Origin: Desulfosarcina widdelii
Lineage (GTDB): Bacteria; Desulfobacterota; Desulfobacteria; Desulfobacterales; Desulfosarcinaceae
Length of the DNA: 64,000 bases
Assembly: GCF_009688965.1 (NCBI RefSeq)
Contig: NZ_AP021875.1
Coordinates: 6,925,001 to 6,989,000 of the forward strand
Direction of reading: 5' to 3'
The position numbers and the translations under genes were made by a program. This document shows, one piece after another, positions 43,421 to 53,050 of this stretch; positions within the stretch are counted from its first letter, which is position 1; every line of letters begins with the position of its first letter. The notes beneath the pieces are model-generated. The model saw only the letters and a list, made by a program, of their open reading frames with translations. It had not been told where the DNA came from and made no database searches.

Positions 43421-43890
43421 TGATTTCAATTCAGATTCCGGACTTCGGGGCGTTGGCTCTGGACCATCTGGTTTTGGATTACAATGGCACCCTGGCAGTG
43501 GATGGTGTGTTGTTGCCTGGGGTCAAAGAAGCGCTCAACTCCCTTTCCCGGGACCTTACTGTTCACGTTGTGACCGCCGATACCTTCGGTAAGGCCGGCG
43601 ACGGGCTGAAAGGAATCGACTGCCGCTTGACGGTTCTGGAACCGGGCCGCCAGGATCAAGCCAAGCTGAACTTCGTCAACGGGCTGGGAGCTGCACAGAC
43701 GGCCAGCATCGGCAATGGACGCAACGATGCCCTGATGCTCGAGGCCTCCGCTTTGGGAATTGCCGTCATTTTAGGAGAGGGGGCCAGCAGTGCCAGCCTG
43801 AAAGCTGCCGATGTCGTCTGTCTTAATATTGTCGATGCGCTGGAATTGTTGACGCATCCCTTGCGACTCACGGCAACGCTGAGATGCTGA
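43417..43890 (+). CDS. HAD-family hydrolase (soluble P-type ATPase-like, COG4087 type)
   Basis: About 157 aa. HAD motif I 'LDYNGTLAVDG', where Asp is the nucleophile but the usual second Asp is Asn; this is normal for the COG4087 group. Motif IV region 'IGNGRNDALML'. It starts with paired ATGs (43417, 43420) after AAGGAG and overlaps the transporter stop. Substrate unknown. Confidence 0.82.
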   Translation: MMISIQIPDFGALALDHLVLDYNGTLAVDGVLLPGVKEALNSLSRDLTVHVVTADTFGKAGDGLKGIDCRLTVLEPGRQDQAKLNFVNGLGAAQTASIGNGRNDALMLEASALGIAVILGEGASSASLKAADVVCLNIVDALELLTHPLRLTATLRC

Positions 43891-43979
43891 AAAAGCTGTA
43901 CCTCACCGCCGACTGTTGATAGTAAAATGGCGCTTCATCGGACTTGGCAACATGGTTTTGCGAAAAATAGGTCGGAACG

Positions 43980-44816
43980 TTGGTTGCGCTGCCCCTTTTA
44001 AATGGAGATATCGATCCATTGAACTACTTGATGGAAAATAACAATGAGGCTCATCGTCTGGAAATGAAAACGGATACGAACCGGATTGCGGCTCAAGTCC
44101 GCTGGGCCGGCCTGAAGCCGGGAATGCGAGTGGCGGATGTAGGCTGTGGACCCGGCAAGATCACTGCCTTACTGCATCGTATGGTTAGTCCCGGTGGAAC
44201 GATAGTCGGGATTGACCAATCCCACGATCGAATCCAGCACGCAATAACGCACTATGGTACTCCGGGGATATCCTTTCAACGCAAAGACATTACCGAGCCT
44301 TTGGACGATTTGGGGACGTTCGATTTTGTTTTTATCCGTTTTGTTCTCGAATACTATCGTTCTCGGGCGTTCGAGATCGTTAGCAATCTCACCCGTATCG
44401 TCAAACCAGGTGGGATCTTATGTTTGGTTGATTTGGACCATAATTGTCTGAATCAATATGGAATTCCATCAAGACTGAAAAATGCCATTGACGCAATAAT
44501 GGCCAAGCTCGAGTGCGATGCGGACTTTGATCCTCGTATGGGCATCAAGTTGTATGCGATGCTGTACGATCTGGCTTTTCAATCTATCGATGTGCGTATT
44601 GAGGCCCATCACCTGATTTTCGGAGAATTGGACTTCGTTCAGGACTACGATTGGACCCGGAAAGTAGAAGTAGCCGCCCAAAATTGTGGGTACGATTTTG
44701 AGGAATACGAGAACGGATACGAAGGATTTTATAGCGAATTCAAATCATCGTTTGCCGATCCGCGGCGATTCATCTACACGCCGGTCGTCTGCTGCCGGGG
44801 AGTTCGGTCCGTTTAA
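43980..44816 (+). CDS. Class I SAM-dependent methyltransferase
   Basis: 278 aa. SAM motif I 'VADVGCGPGKIT' (about residues 52-63), acidic loop 'IVGIDQS', motif IV 'FDFVFIRFVLEYY'. The substrate is not evident; the length and motif layout resemble ubiquinone/SAM methyltransferase-like proteins. The start is unclear: TTG 43980 has no Shine-Dalgarno, while TTG 44019 and ATG 44031 lie after GGAG. Confidence 0.82.
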   Translation: MVALPLLNGDIDPLNYLMENNNEAHRLEMKTDTNRIAAQVRWAGLKPGMRVADVGCGPGKITALLHRMVSPGGTIVGIDQSHDRIQHAITHYGTPGISFQRKDITEPLDDLGTFDFVFIRFVLEYYRSRAFEIVSNLTRIVKPGGILCLVDLDHNCLNQYGIPSRLKNAIDAIMAKLECDADFDPRMGIKLYAMLYDLAFQSIDVRIEAHHLIFGELDFVQDYDWTRKVEVAAQNCGYDFEEYENGYEGFYSEFKSSFADPRRFIYTPVVCCRGVRSV

Positions 44817-44848
44817 AAGTAGGCGGAATGAGGGCAATGGTATTCTAT

Positions 44849-46843
44849 TCAGGATACTCTTTTCATGGGGACGATCTTGGCCGTATCCACCGATTCGGAT
44901 TGGAGTGCCTCTTTTTCATAGTAGCGGATGAAGGCATCGACAACCTTTTCATCAAAGTGGACGCTGCGCCCTTTTTCCAATAGTCGAAAGGCATAGCTGA
45001 TGGGCAGGGGGTCCCGATAGTGGCGTTTGGCCGTAACTGCTTCGAAAAAATCGGCCACGGCGATAATTCTGGCACCCAGTGGAATCTCCTCGCCTTTCAA
45101 GCCGTTGGGATAGCCGCTGCCGTCCATTTTTTCATGGTGGGACCCGGCAACCTCCGGGACTTGGCTGAATATGCCTTCAAAATTGATTTGCTCAAGGATA
45201 CTTTGTGTTCTCTGGGCATGCGTTTTTACCGTTTCGTATTCTTCTTTGGTCAAGCGGCCAGGCTTTTTCAGGATGCTGTCCGGAACACCGATCTTGCCAT
45301 AGTCGTGCAGCAAAGATGCCACTCGTATCATCTCACGATAATTGGTGGACAGATTCAACTCTTCGCAAATCCCCAGTGCATATTCGGTGACCTTCTCGGA
45401 GTGGCCCGCGGTTAAGGGGTCTCTTGCATCAATGCTGGCGGCCAGCACCTGGAGGATGGAACTGAACTGCCGTTGACGGGCTTCCATTAGGTCCGCGTTG
45501 CGGACGCTGATGCCAATCACCGATGCGACACCCATGAGAAGGCTAAGATCGCTTTTCACCAGGGGCCGTTTGGAACGCAGGTTGTCGACAGCTAAAATGC
45601 CGATGGATTGTCCGTCGCAGATGATGGGGCAGCAGATAAAGGATTGGCTGCCCATCTGGTGTGCAAATGCCAGGCTTCTCTTGGAGAGGTTGGGGCTTAT
45701 TTCTTCGATATCGTTGATCAGGAACGGCTTTTGCTCGCGAAAGGAGACCACAAATACTCCTTTCGAATCCGGTTTGTTCAAGTGGAATGCCGATTTTTTA
45801 ATGATATCAAGCTTGTTAAGGTCATAACCAAATCCGGCGTGGAACTCCAGTAGCGAACGGTCCGCATTGGCCAGAAGAATGAATCCACGATCATAATCCA
45901 GGCGTTTCTCAAACAGTCCCACCACCGTTTCGATTACATCCTTAATGTTGGTGTATTTGCTGATGATCTGTCCGATTTCGTTGGTCAGCAGGGTGTTGTT
46001 ATAGTTAATCTGGGTTTCTTTGAGCAGGCGATCAGAAGAATCGCTCAAAATATTCAAACTTGTCTTCAATTCTTTTTGTTCGACCAATTGACCGGTGCTG
46101 AATAGAAGAAAGACAGTGATCAAGGCTATGGGAAGATAAATTGTAGCTGTTATCTGAGGCTGGAAACAAGCAATTACGAGACAAACGGAAAGTAAAAAAA
46201 AGGTAATATAATTTCGAATGTTACGGAAAATATCAGAGGCTGACATTTCCCATGAAATAATATATTTGCACGATTCCGCACCGTGAAAGATACATTCTGT
46301 GTGCTCAACACGTGGAAGTTTATTCAGGAAACCAACCGTAATGGCCTCAAGCAAACCGATTCTATTCTCGCATTGATACGGCTTTTCGTTTACACCGGGT
46401 TTCGGCGTTACAGTGATTTCTACCTTGTTCGGTGAAAGCTTCTTGGTGAAATAATTGGAAGATCTTGCGCAGCTTTCGGAAACATGACCGATAATTTGAT
46501 ATACTTTTCCCGGGCCTAATTGACCAAAAATAAATTGGCCCAATGCACCGATTAGCGAAGGTGATGCAGCAAAGCGCCCGGCTTCCCTGGCGATGTTGTT
46601 ATTACCGGTGAGTTGTACGACTTTATCATAAAACCGGTCAATTTGGGTCTGCGTGAACCAATGCCCTTGATCGGCGATTTCGTATGGTTTCATCCCGGCA
46701 TAGTCAAGAATTTCTTCTATGGCTATATAGCTATATTTTTCTTTTAACAGCTTTATCCAGACATTTAGTCCCCGACTGTTGTAGAGGGCGCTGTTTTCAG
46801 TGAATATTTTTTTATCAGCTACCGGAGATGATTTCATATCCAC
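44849..46843 (-). CDS. HD-GYP c-di-GMP phosphodiesterase with V4R-like, membrane and GAF domains
   Basis: 664 aa. Residues about 30-198 look like a V4R-type ligand domain (ending 'HTECIFHGAESCKYIISW'). Two membrane helices (about 212-250), a GAF domain (about 290-450) and an HD-GYP domain (about 460-650) follow. The catalytic set is complete: 'LLHDYGKIGVPD' (His513-Asp514), 'HHEKMDGSGYPNGLKGEE' and the later 'ARIIAVADFFEAVT'. It should hydrolyse c-di-GMP in response to a bound small molecule. It starts (GTG) 3 nt after the stop of the PilZ gene, so the two are coupled. Confidence 0.9.
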   Translation of the reverse strand: MDMKSSPVADKKIFTENSALYNSRGLNVWIKLLKEKYSYIAIEEILDYAGMKPYEIADQGHWFTQTQIDRFYDKVVQLTGNNNIAREAGRFAASPSLIGALGQFIFGQLGPGKVYQIIGHVSESCARSSNYFTKKLSPNKVEITVTPKPGVNEKPYQCENRIGLLEAITVGFLNKLPRVEHTECIFHGAESCKYIISWEMSASDIFRNIRNYITFFLLSVCLVIACFQPQITATIYLPIALITVFLLFSTGQLVEQKELKTSLNILSDSSDRLLKETQINYNNTLLTNEIGQIISKYTNIKDVIETVVGLFEKRLDYDRGFILLANADRSLLEFHAGFGYDLNKLDIIKKSAFHLNKPDSKGVFVVSFREQKPFLINDIEEISPNLSKRSLAFAHQMGSQSFICCPIICDGQSIGILAVDNLRSKRPLVKSDLSLLMGVASVIGISVRNADLMEARQRQFSSILQVLAASIDARDPLTAGHSEKVTEYALGICEELNLSTNYREMIRVASLLHDYGKIGVPDSILKKPGRLTKEEYETVKTHAQRTQSILEQINFEGIFSQVPEVAGSHHEKMDGSGYPNGLKGEEIPLGARIIAVADFFEAVTAKRHYRDPLPISYAFRLLEKGRSVHFDEKVVDAFIRYYEKEALQSESVDTAKIVPMKRVS

Positions 46844-46846
46844 CTG

Positions 46847-48952
46847 CTAGTGCTTAATGAATTTTAACAATCGTTTTAGATATCTGAAATAATCGTCTGT
46901 ATGGTTCATATTCAAAATCCACAAATTGTATTTTTTCTCAAAAGGAATGGCCAACGCTTCAGCGCTTGTTGCCGGGTATGTAAGCACAGGTATCTCGTTG
47001 AGTTGGAATTGATCAATCAGGGTTCTCAGGCATGCTCGGATGATCTGGTAGTTAAGGCCTCCATGTCTGACGATAAACATTTTTATTGAATTGGTAAGGT
47101 CCGACATGTTCAGACCGATATCGGCCATGTTTACCACGAACACGACCTTGAGGTCTCCCGACATTTTAAGCGCATAGAGATGACGGGAACGAAGAAGACC
47201 GATCTGTGCAAAGGCCGCTTCGGTCTCAGAAATATCATGGCTGTCGTATCCCAAATCTAAAGCTTGAATCATCAAACCGCTGGATTTTTCCTCATAATTG
47301 CATTCAAGATCACGAAGGTCACTGTCGGTCACAGGCATAATCGCCCATCCCGGAGGCAACAGATTTTCCCCGTGCTTCTTTTTCCTGAAATGAAAGTAAG
47401 CAAACTGATCTATTGAACACCCTTTCTGATTTTGGATGTTTTTTGCGGCACCTCCAAATACATGGCTGGGAAATTTGTTTTCAGGTCGAAAGAAACAGAA
47501 AACATAATTCATTCGTATGCTGTTGATCCGGTGTGAATCGTTGATGAAACTGCCGATCTGGTTCAATACTGCCAACCCCCCCCTATTGCTAGAGGTCCGA
47601 AGGGCAGCGTGGTGATGGATAAGCCATGATTTTTCATAAAAACGAACCATGGCCATATGCGCCAGAATTAACCCATTTTTTTGGTAGATAAAATGCCTAG
47701 CAATTTGGGGGGGGGCCGTGTACAGCTTTTTATAAGTTTGTTTAATAAGAAATTTATTTCTCTCTATATATTCATACTTCTCAGGATAAATGAAACCCGT
47801 TTCAAAAAAGAAATTCCATAAATCGTCGGAGTTCACTTGATTGCAGAGATAGGTATTCTTATTGCCAGTTTGTTGAATGAGAGACAGTATCTTAACATGC
47901 TCATCCGCATCCATATCAAGAATGGCAACGCCACATCTGAGCATGCCCGGTTCTTCTTCGTTTTCGACCGGTTTGCTGTAAACCACTTGAGCAGAACAAG
48001 TTACGTTAGCACCGTCGCTAAAGCATATCCGAAGATCCGGGATAATCAGTCCTGGCAAAAGAACGGCATGCTTGCTTTCTTCCTTAACGGCCAGGCCGGT
48101 CCCTGAAAGATCCATTACCTCGAGTTGAATGTAATTTTTAGATAATGGATGACGGAAACTGATGGTAGGCAACGGAACCATTTTCTGACGGGTACTTCTG
48201 AATTCCTTGGGCCGAAAGCGCCTAATTTCACGGTTTGTGACCGTTAAAACCCATTCCTGGCTGCTATGACCATGGGTTTGTTTGAAGATTCGACAATCTC
48301 CCGAATAGAGCGTCTTGTCGCCGTCGAAAAGGATCACGTTTACCGGAAGGTCGGCATTGATCCAAGCAAATGTTTGCGGGGGCGCCGTTTTCACTTGCAC
48401 GCGAAAGGAAAATGCGGAGAAATCAACCATCGATCCGTAAAACAGCGCTCCGTTTTGGGTTACATAAACATGGACACCCCGGCACCCATGCCGCCTGGCG
48501 CTTCTAACGTCTTCGGCGTTACATGTTTCCGGCAACAGCAATTGAATACCTTGGCTGTCGATTTCCAGAACTTCCGGGATAGCAGTGATAAACCGTTTCC
48601 CATCTGGAATGAGTATATTTCCAAACTCATAGCAGTTAGGTTGATCGACAAGATTGACGACATCCTGTTGCCACAGGCAAGTTAAATGATCGTTATGGCA
48701 AGGGTTGGGCTTGGCCTTAAAGGTCAGAAATCGTCGATACCGTTTGTGGCGGAAGTTTATGTAAAGGTATTTATCGAGGAAATTAATTGCGTTTAGCTTA
48801 TTGATCAGTTGAGCGAGATTGATTTGCTTGGATGTGCGGTTGGGTTCCTCAACGGGGGTTGGTAGAGGGCGAGCAGTTAGGCTTTGTTTTTCGTTTGAAC
48901 TGACACATGTTTCTGCTTGGATTTCGTCCGGATACAAATTTGCCCGTTCCAT
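46847..48952 (-). CDS. Tandem PilZ-like protein with acyltransferase-like C-terminal half
   Basis: 701 aa. Residues about 50-200 form a degenerate PilZ-like (YilZ) lobe with 'VDFSAFSF'. Residues about 240-365 form a canonical PilZ domain with RxxxR (Arg241/Arg245) and DLSGTG (281-286). The remaining about 330 residues have a GNAT/FeeM-like look ('WLIHHHAALR', 'FCFFRPENKFP', 'IDQFAYFHF'), possibly in two lobes. This suggests c-di-GMP control of an acyltransferase-like activity, removed by the HD-GYP enzyme encoded next. The C-terminal assignment is tentative. Confidence 0.75.
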   Translation of the reverse strand: MERANLYPDEIQAETCVSSNEKQSLTARPLPTPVEEPNRTSKQINLAQLINKLNAINFLDKYLYINFRHKRYRRFLTFKAKPNPCHNDHLTCLWQQDVVNLVDQPNCYEFGNILIPDGKRFITAIPEVLEIDSQGIQLLLPETCNAEDVRSARRHGCRGVHVYVTQNGALFYGSMVDFSAFSFRVQVKTAPPQTFAWINADLPVNVILFDGDKTLYSGDCRIFKQTHGHSSQEWVLTVTNREIRRFRPKEFRSTRQKMVPLPTISFRHPLSKNYIQLEVMDLSGTGLAVKEESKHAVLLPGLIIPDLRICFSDGANVTCSAQVVYSKPVENEEEPGMLRCGVAILDMDADEHVKILSLIQQTGNKNTYLCNQVNSDDLWNFFFETGFIYPEKYEYIERNKFLIKQTYKKLYTAPPQIARHFIYQKNGLILAHMAMVRFYEKSWLIHHHAALRTSSNRGGLAVLNQIGSFINDSHRINSIRMNYVFCFFRPENKFPSHVFGGAAKNIQNQKGCSIDQFAYFHFRKKKHGENLLPPGWAIMPVTDSDLRDLECNYEEKSSGLMIQALDLGYDSHDISETEAAFAQIGLLRSRHLYALKMSGDLKVVFVVNMADIGLNMSDLTNSIKMFIVRHGGLNYQIIRACLRTLIDQFQLNEIPVLTYPATSAEALAIPFEKKYNLWILNMNHTDDYFRYLKRLLKFIKH

Positions 48953-49173
48953 GGTTGAACCTCAGTGCTGACGTACCAGATCAGTGCAGAAAAAACAGAT
49001 GAATCGTTGCTCAAAACCAAGGTGCCAAGGTGGGCAATTGTGCCCTTGCCTGCCTTCATCCAGAAAAACAACTAACATAGATTCCCTTTCGATGCAAGGG
49101 GTTATATCCGGAGGGCACTTGGTCTGGTGAGGCTAACGGGAAGGATGGAAAAGCACCAAGGGGTTGTGGTCGG

Positions 49174-50193
49174 CTACCCACCGATACCCTGCATCTGGTC
49201 GTTGACGGTTGGGGAACCATTTAAGGCAAGGTGGTGCCTGGCCGCTTTCTGGCGTACGGCGATTCGAAAAATTTCGGCCAACGCTTCATCCGATGCTCCC
49301 CCCCTGAGCAGCTCCTTGAGCGGCTCGTGGCGGTCGGAGAGCAGGCAGGCGCGCAGCTTGCCATCGGCAGTCAGACGCAGTCGATTGCAGCGGCTGCAGA
49401 AATGCTGGCTCAGGGCGCTGATGAATCCGATCTCCCCAAGGGCGCCGGCAAGACGATAGCGTCTGGCCGGGCCGTCATGGCAATGATTTTCCACCGGAAT
49501 CAAATCCCCCAACATGGAAATTTTATTCTGGATTTCCGGTGTCAGGATCTGGTCCCGGGAATTCGTGCGGCTGTTGCCGATGGGCATGTATTCGATGAAT
49601 CGAATGTGAAAGGGGCGGTTTATGGAGAGACGGCCGAAGTCGAGGATCTCGTCGTCGTTGATGCCACGCATGGCCACCACATTGATTTTAATGGGCGAGA
49701 AGCCGATTTCGCGGGCCCGCTCGATCCCGGCCCACACCTGCTCGAATCTGTCGTAGCCGGTAATCTGGGCGAATTTTTCGGGGACGAGCGAATCCAGGCT
49801 GATGTTGATGCGGCGAACGCCGGCATCGTAAATTTCCTGCGCTTTGGACGCCAGCAATACACCGTTGGTGGTTAGGGAGACATCTTCAAGTTCGCGCAGG
49901 GCAACCAATCGACGCAGCAGATCCACGGCCCCTTTCCTGACCAGGGGTTCGCCGCCCGTTATGCGGATTTTGCGAATGCCGAGCCGAATGCCGATGCGGA
50001 CCAGCCTCAGAATTTCTTCGTAGCTGAGGATATCGTCGTGGTTAAGTTTGGGGATGCGGCCCTCAGGCGCGCAGTACAAACATCTGAGATTGCAGCGGTC
50101 GGTGATGGAGACGCGAAGATAGTTCAGGTGCCGTTTTTCCCGGTCCACTAGTTCTCCGACGAAAGGGGCATCTTTATCGGATTCGTTGGCCAT
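49174..50193 (-). CDS. moaA: GTP 3',8-cyclase MoaA
   Basis: 339 aa radical SAM enzyme for the first step of molybdopterin synthesis. The N-terminal cluster is 'CNLRCLYC', the C-terminal cluster 'FCSRCNRLRLTADGKLRACL', and the functional terminal Gly-Gly is present (QGIGG). It follows the tetrapyrrole genes with a 56-bp gap and may end that operon. Other moa genes are not in the window. Confidence 0.96.
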   Translation of the reverse strand: MANESDKDAPFVGELVDREKRHLNYLRVSITDRCNLRCLYCAPEGRIPKLNHDDILSYEEILRLVRIGIRLGIRKIRITGGEPLVRKGAVDLLRRLVALRELEDVSLTTNGVLLASKAQEIYDAGVRRINISLDSLVPEKFAQITGYDRFEQVWAGIERAREIGFSPIKINVVAMRGINDDEILDFGRLSINRPFHIRFIEYMPIGNSRTNSRDQILTPEIQNKISMLGDLIPVENHCHDGPARRYRLAGALGEIGFISALSQHFCSRCNRLRLTADGKLRACLLSDRHEPLKELLRGGASDEALAEIFRIAVRQKAARHHLALNGSPTVNDQMQGIGG

Positions 50194-50249
50194 AAATATT
50201 CCTGGATGCTGAAGGCTTACAGGTTGTTAGACATCAGAAAGGGTGCGTT

Positions 50250-51788
50250 TCACCGGCGCTGCCAGGAATGGTTCAAAATCGCCTGGACCAGACCGGGAAC
50301 CGTGTAGGATTCGGCCTCGATGGTTACGGCCAGGCCCAAATCCCTTGCCGTCCGGGAGGTGATGGGACCGATGCTGGCCACGGTGATCCCTTTCATCAGG
50401 CGCTGTGCATCATCCGGTGGCAGCAGTTTCCGGAAATTTTTCACCGTGGAGGAACTTGTGAAAGTGACCATGTCGATGGTGCCTGCCTCCAGGCGTTTGA
50501 CCAGCTCGTCGCCGCTGTTTTCCGCCTGCCAAGTTTCGTAAACCGTGACTTCGTCCACCGTCGCACCCATGCCGGTCAGCTCCACGGGAAGAACGCTGCG
50601 GGCTTCCTTGGCCCTGGGCAGCAGGATGCGGGTTCCCCGAACGATGGTTTCGGAAAAGGCTTTCACAACGGATTCGGCGCGGTAGTTGTCGGGAACGATG
50701 TCGCTTTTCAGCCCACGGGTTTCAAGGCGCTTGGCCGTGGCCGGTCCGATAGCCGCGGTTTTGATGTGCCCTAAAGCGCGGGCATCGTGACCTTTTTCAA
50801 ACAGACGGTCAAAGAAATAATCCACACCGTTAACGCTGGTGAAGACGAGCCAGTCATATTGGTCAATGGCTTCAATGGCCGCGTCCACCGGCGTCCAGTC
50901 CCTGGTTGGTTTGACCTGGATTGTGGGGCACTGGATCGCTTCGGCACCCAATTCCGTTAACTGACGGATCAGGTCGCTTGCCTGCTCCCGGGCCCGGGTG
51001 ACCACGATGCGGCGGCCGAACAGCGGCCGATTTTCGAACCAGCGCATGGTTTTCCGCAAGTTGACCACGGTGCCGATGATGATGATGGCCGGGGCTTTGA
51101 TGCAGGCCTTCCTTACATCGTCTTCGATGCTGGCCAGGGTGCCGGTCACGGTTTTTTGCTTCGGTGTGGTTCCCCAGCGGACCACTGCCACCGGTGTGTC
51201 GGCCGGTCTTCCATTGGCCATCAGGTTGGCCGCGATGGAGGGTAAATTTTTTACACCCATGAAAAAAACCAGAGTGCCAATGCCGGTGGCCAGGGCTTGC
51301 CAGTCGATGCTGGATTCGCTTTTGGTGGGGTCTTCGTGGCCGGTAACGAAGGCTACGTCGGAGGTGTGGTCGCGGTGGGTCAGCGGAATGCCCGCATACG
51401 CGGACGCACCGATGGCGGCAGTGACTCCCGGAACCACCTCGAATGGCACGTCGGCGGCGATGAGCACTTCGGCTTCCTCGCCCCCGCGGCCGAAAATAAA
51501 CGGGTCGCCCCCCTTGAGCCGGGCCACGGTCAAGCCCTGGCGGGCCTTTTCCACGATCAGCGCGTTGATGCCTTCTTGGGCAAGGGTGTGGTCGCCGCCC
51601 TTTTTGCCCACGTAAATCATCTCTGCGTCCGGATTGGCGTGGGCCAGCAGTGTCGGCGAGGCCAGGTAATCGTAGATCACCACATCGGCCCGGGCGATGC
51701 AATCGACCCCTTTGACCGTAATCAGGCCGGGATCTCCGGGGCCGGCCCCCACCAGATAGACGCGTCCTGTCGAATTAGTTGTGTGCAT
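50250..51788 (-). CDS. cobA-hemD: CobA-HemD fusion: uroporphyrinogen-III methyltransferase/synthase
   Basis: 512 aa. Residues 1 to about 245 are the SAM-dependent uroporphyrinogen-III methyltransferase ('VGAGPGDPGLITVKG', 'RLKGGDPFIFGRGGEE'), leading to precorrin-2. Residues about 255-510 are uroporphyrinogen-III synthase ('TRAREQASDLIRQL', 'VFTSVNGVDYFF', 'TFTSSSTVKNF'). The fusion sends the product straight towards siroheme/cobalamin. It overlaps hemC by 14 nt. Confidence 0.95.
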   Translation of the reverse strand: MHTTNSTGRVYLVGAGPGDPGLITVKGVDCIARADVVIYDYLASPTLLAHANPDAEMIYVGKKGGDHTLAQEGINALIVEKARQGLTVARLKGGDPFIFGRGGEEAEVLIAADVPFEVVPGVTAAIGASAYAGIPLTHRDHTSDVAFVTGHEDPTKSESSIDWQALATGIGTLVFFMGVKNLPSIAANLMANGRPADTPVAVVRWGTTPKQKTVTGTLASIEDDVRKACIKAPAIIIIGTVVNLRKTMRWFENRPLFGRRIVVTRAREQASDLIRQLTELGAEAIQCPTIQVKPTRDWTPVDAAIEAIDQYDWLVFTSVNGVDYFFDRLFEKGHDARALGHIKTAAIGPATAKRLETRGLKSDIVPDNYRAESVVKAFSETIVRGTRILLPRAKEARSVLPVELTGMGATVDEVTVYETWQAENSGDELVKRLEAGTIDMVTFTSSSTVKNFRKLLPPDDAQRLMKGITVASIGPITSRTARDLGLAVTIEAESYTVPGLVQAILNHSWQRR

Positions 51789-52713
51789 CCGTATTGAGTC
51801 TTTCCAGAATATCTCCGGCGCCCTCGGCCAGGAGCGCTTCGGCCAGTTCTACGCCGATCCGTTCACTCCGGGATTCAGGGCCGGTTCGTACCTGTTCGAG
51901 TCGATGGGTCCCGTCCACATCGCAAACCAGGCCGGCGAGCGTGTATCCATGGTCGTCGATATGCCCATGGGCGGCGATGGGAACCTGACAGCCCCCCTCC
52001 AACCGGTTCAGAAAGGCCCGTTCTCCCAGGACCACCGTCCGGGTGGTCGGGTCGTCCAGGGAGCCGATCACTGCGGCGATACGCGGGTCCTGATCCCGAA
52101 TTTCGATACAAAGGGCGCCCTGGCCTACGGCCGGCAGCATGACCGTTTCATCCAGAACCTGGGTAATACGCTCGGACAGGCCCATGCGCAGAACGCCTGC
52201 AGCCGCCAGCACGATGGCGTCCAAAGATTCGGTGTGCAGCTTTTTCAAGCGGGTCTCCAGGTTGCCGCGCAGCGGTACAATGACGAAATCGGGGCGGACA
52301 TGGAGCAGTTGTGCGCCCCGGCGAAGACTGCTGGTGCCGATGCGGGCGCCGTGTTTAAGCTGATCGAGAGGCAGATTTTCCCTTGAAATAAGCACGTCCC
52401 GGGGTTCTCCCCGTTTCGGGATGGCACCGATGCACAAACCTGCGGGAATCTCGGCTGGCATGTCCTTCATGCTATGCACGGCCAGATCGATCCGCCGGTC
52501 CAGCAGTGCTTCTTCAATCTCTTTGACGAACAATCCCTTGCCGCCCACTTTGGCCAAAGGGACATCCAGAATTTTGTCCCCCTTGGTTTTGATAATGGAC
52601 AGTTCGACGGTCAAATCCCGATGGCTGCGTTCGATGGCCCCTTTGACCCAATTGGCCTGCCACAGGGCCAGTTGGCTGCCGCGGGTGCCTACGACAATGG
52701 TTTGCGCTGCCAT
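51775..52713 (-). CDS. hemC: Hydroxymethylbilane synthase (porphobilinogen deaminase)
   Basis: About 312 aa from ATG 52713, which shares an A with the fmdB stop (TGATG) and opens into 'IVVGTRGSQLALWQAN'; the frame runs on to 52866 without support. It contains 'VGGKGLFVKEIEEALLD', 'AVHSMKDMPAEIP' and the dipyrromethane-cofactor Cys in 'LEGGCQVPIAAHG'. It feeds the overlapping CobA-HemD. Confidence 0.95.
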   Translation of the reverse strand: MAAQTIVVGTRGSQLALWQANWVKGAIERSHRDLTVELSIIKTKGDKILDVPLAKVGGKGLFVKEIEEALLDRRIDLAVHSMKDMPAEIPAGLCIGAIPKRGEPRDVLISRENLPLDQLKHGARIGTSSLRRGAQLLHVRPDFVIVPLRGNLETRLKKLHTESLDAIVLAAAGVLRMGLSERITQVLDETVMLPAVGQGALCIEIRDQDPRIAAVIGSLDDPTTRTVVLGERAFLNRLEGGCQVPIAAHGHIDDHGYTLAGLVCDVDGTHRLEQVRTGPESRSERIGVELAEALLAEGAGDILERLNTDAHN

Positions 52714-52946
52714 CAGTGACCACAACTGGCGCAACTGGATGCCGTACAGCCCGTGCAGGACGAGGACGACGCCGATTTGCCTACCGTTTCGCCGCCGCTG
52801 CCCTTGCTGACAAATCCGCAGGCGGACATCATTCGGCACACCTGGGTGTCGTCGCAGTGAGGACAATGGGACGGTTCACTGCCGCCGAGCACCAGGTGCT
52901 CGAAGTTCTGGCCACACGCTTTGCAATGATATTCATAGATGGGCAT
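52713..52946 (-). CDS. FmdB-family zinc-ribbon protein
   Basis: 77 aa. 'MPIYEYHCKACGQNFEHL' with two CxxC pairs is the FmdB regulatory-type zinc ribbon, followed by a Ser/Cys-rich tail 'SSSCTGCTASSCASCGH' that could bind another metal. It is the first gene of the hemC/cobA-hemD run and is coupled to hemC through TGATG. Function in this family is poorly defined. Confidence 0.88.
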   Translation of the reverse strand: MPIYEYHCKACGQNFEHLVLGGSEPSHCPHCDDTQVCRMMSACGFVSKGSGGETVGKSASSSSCTGCTASSCASCGH

Positions 52947-53050
52947 TGGATCTCGGTCTCCTTCATATAACGTTCGGGTCTGAACAAGAGGTCAAAAATA
53001 AGCACGTCAGGCTGCTGGGCAACCCCTTTCGATGGTTTTTGTACGGTTTT

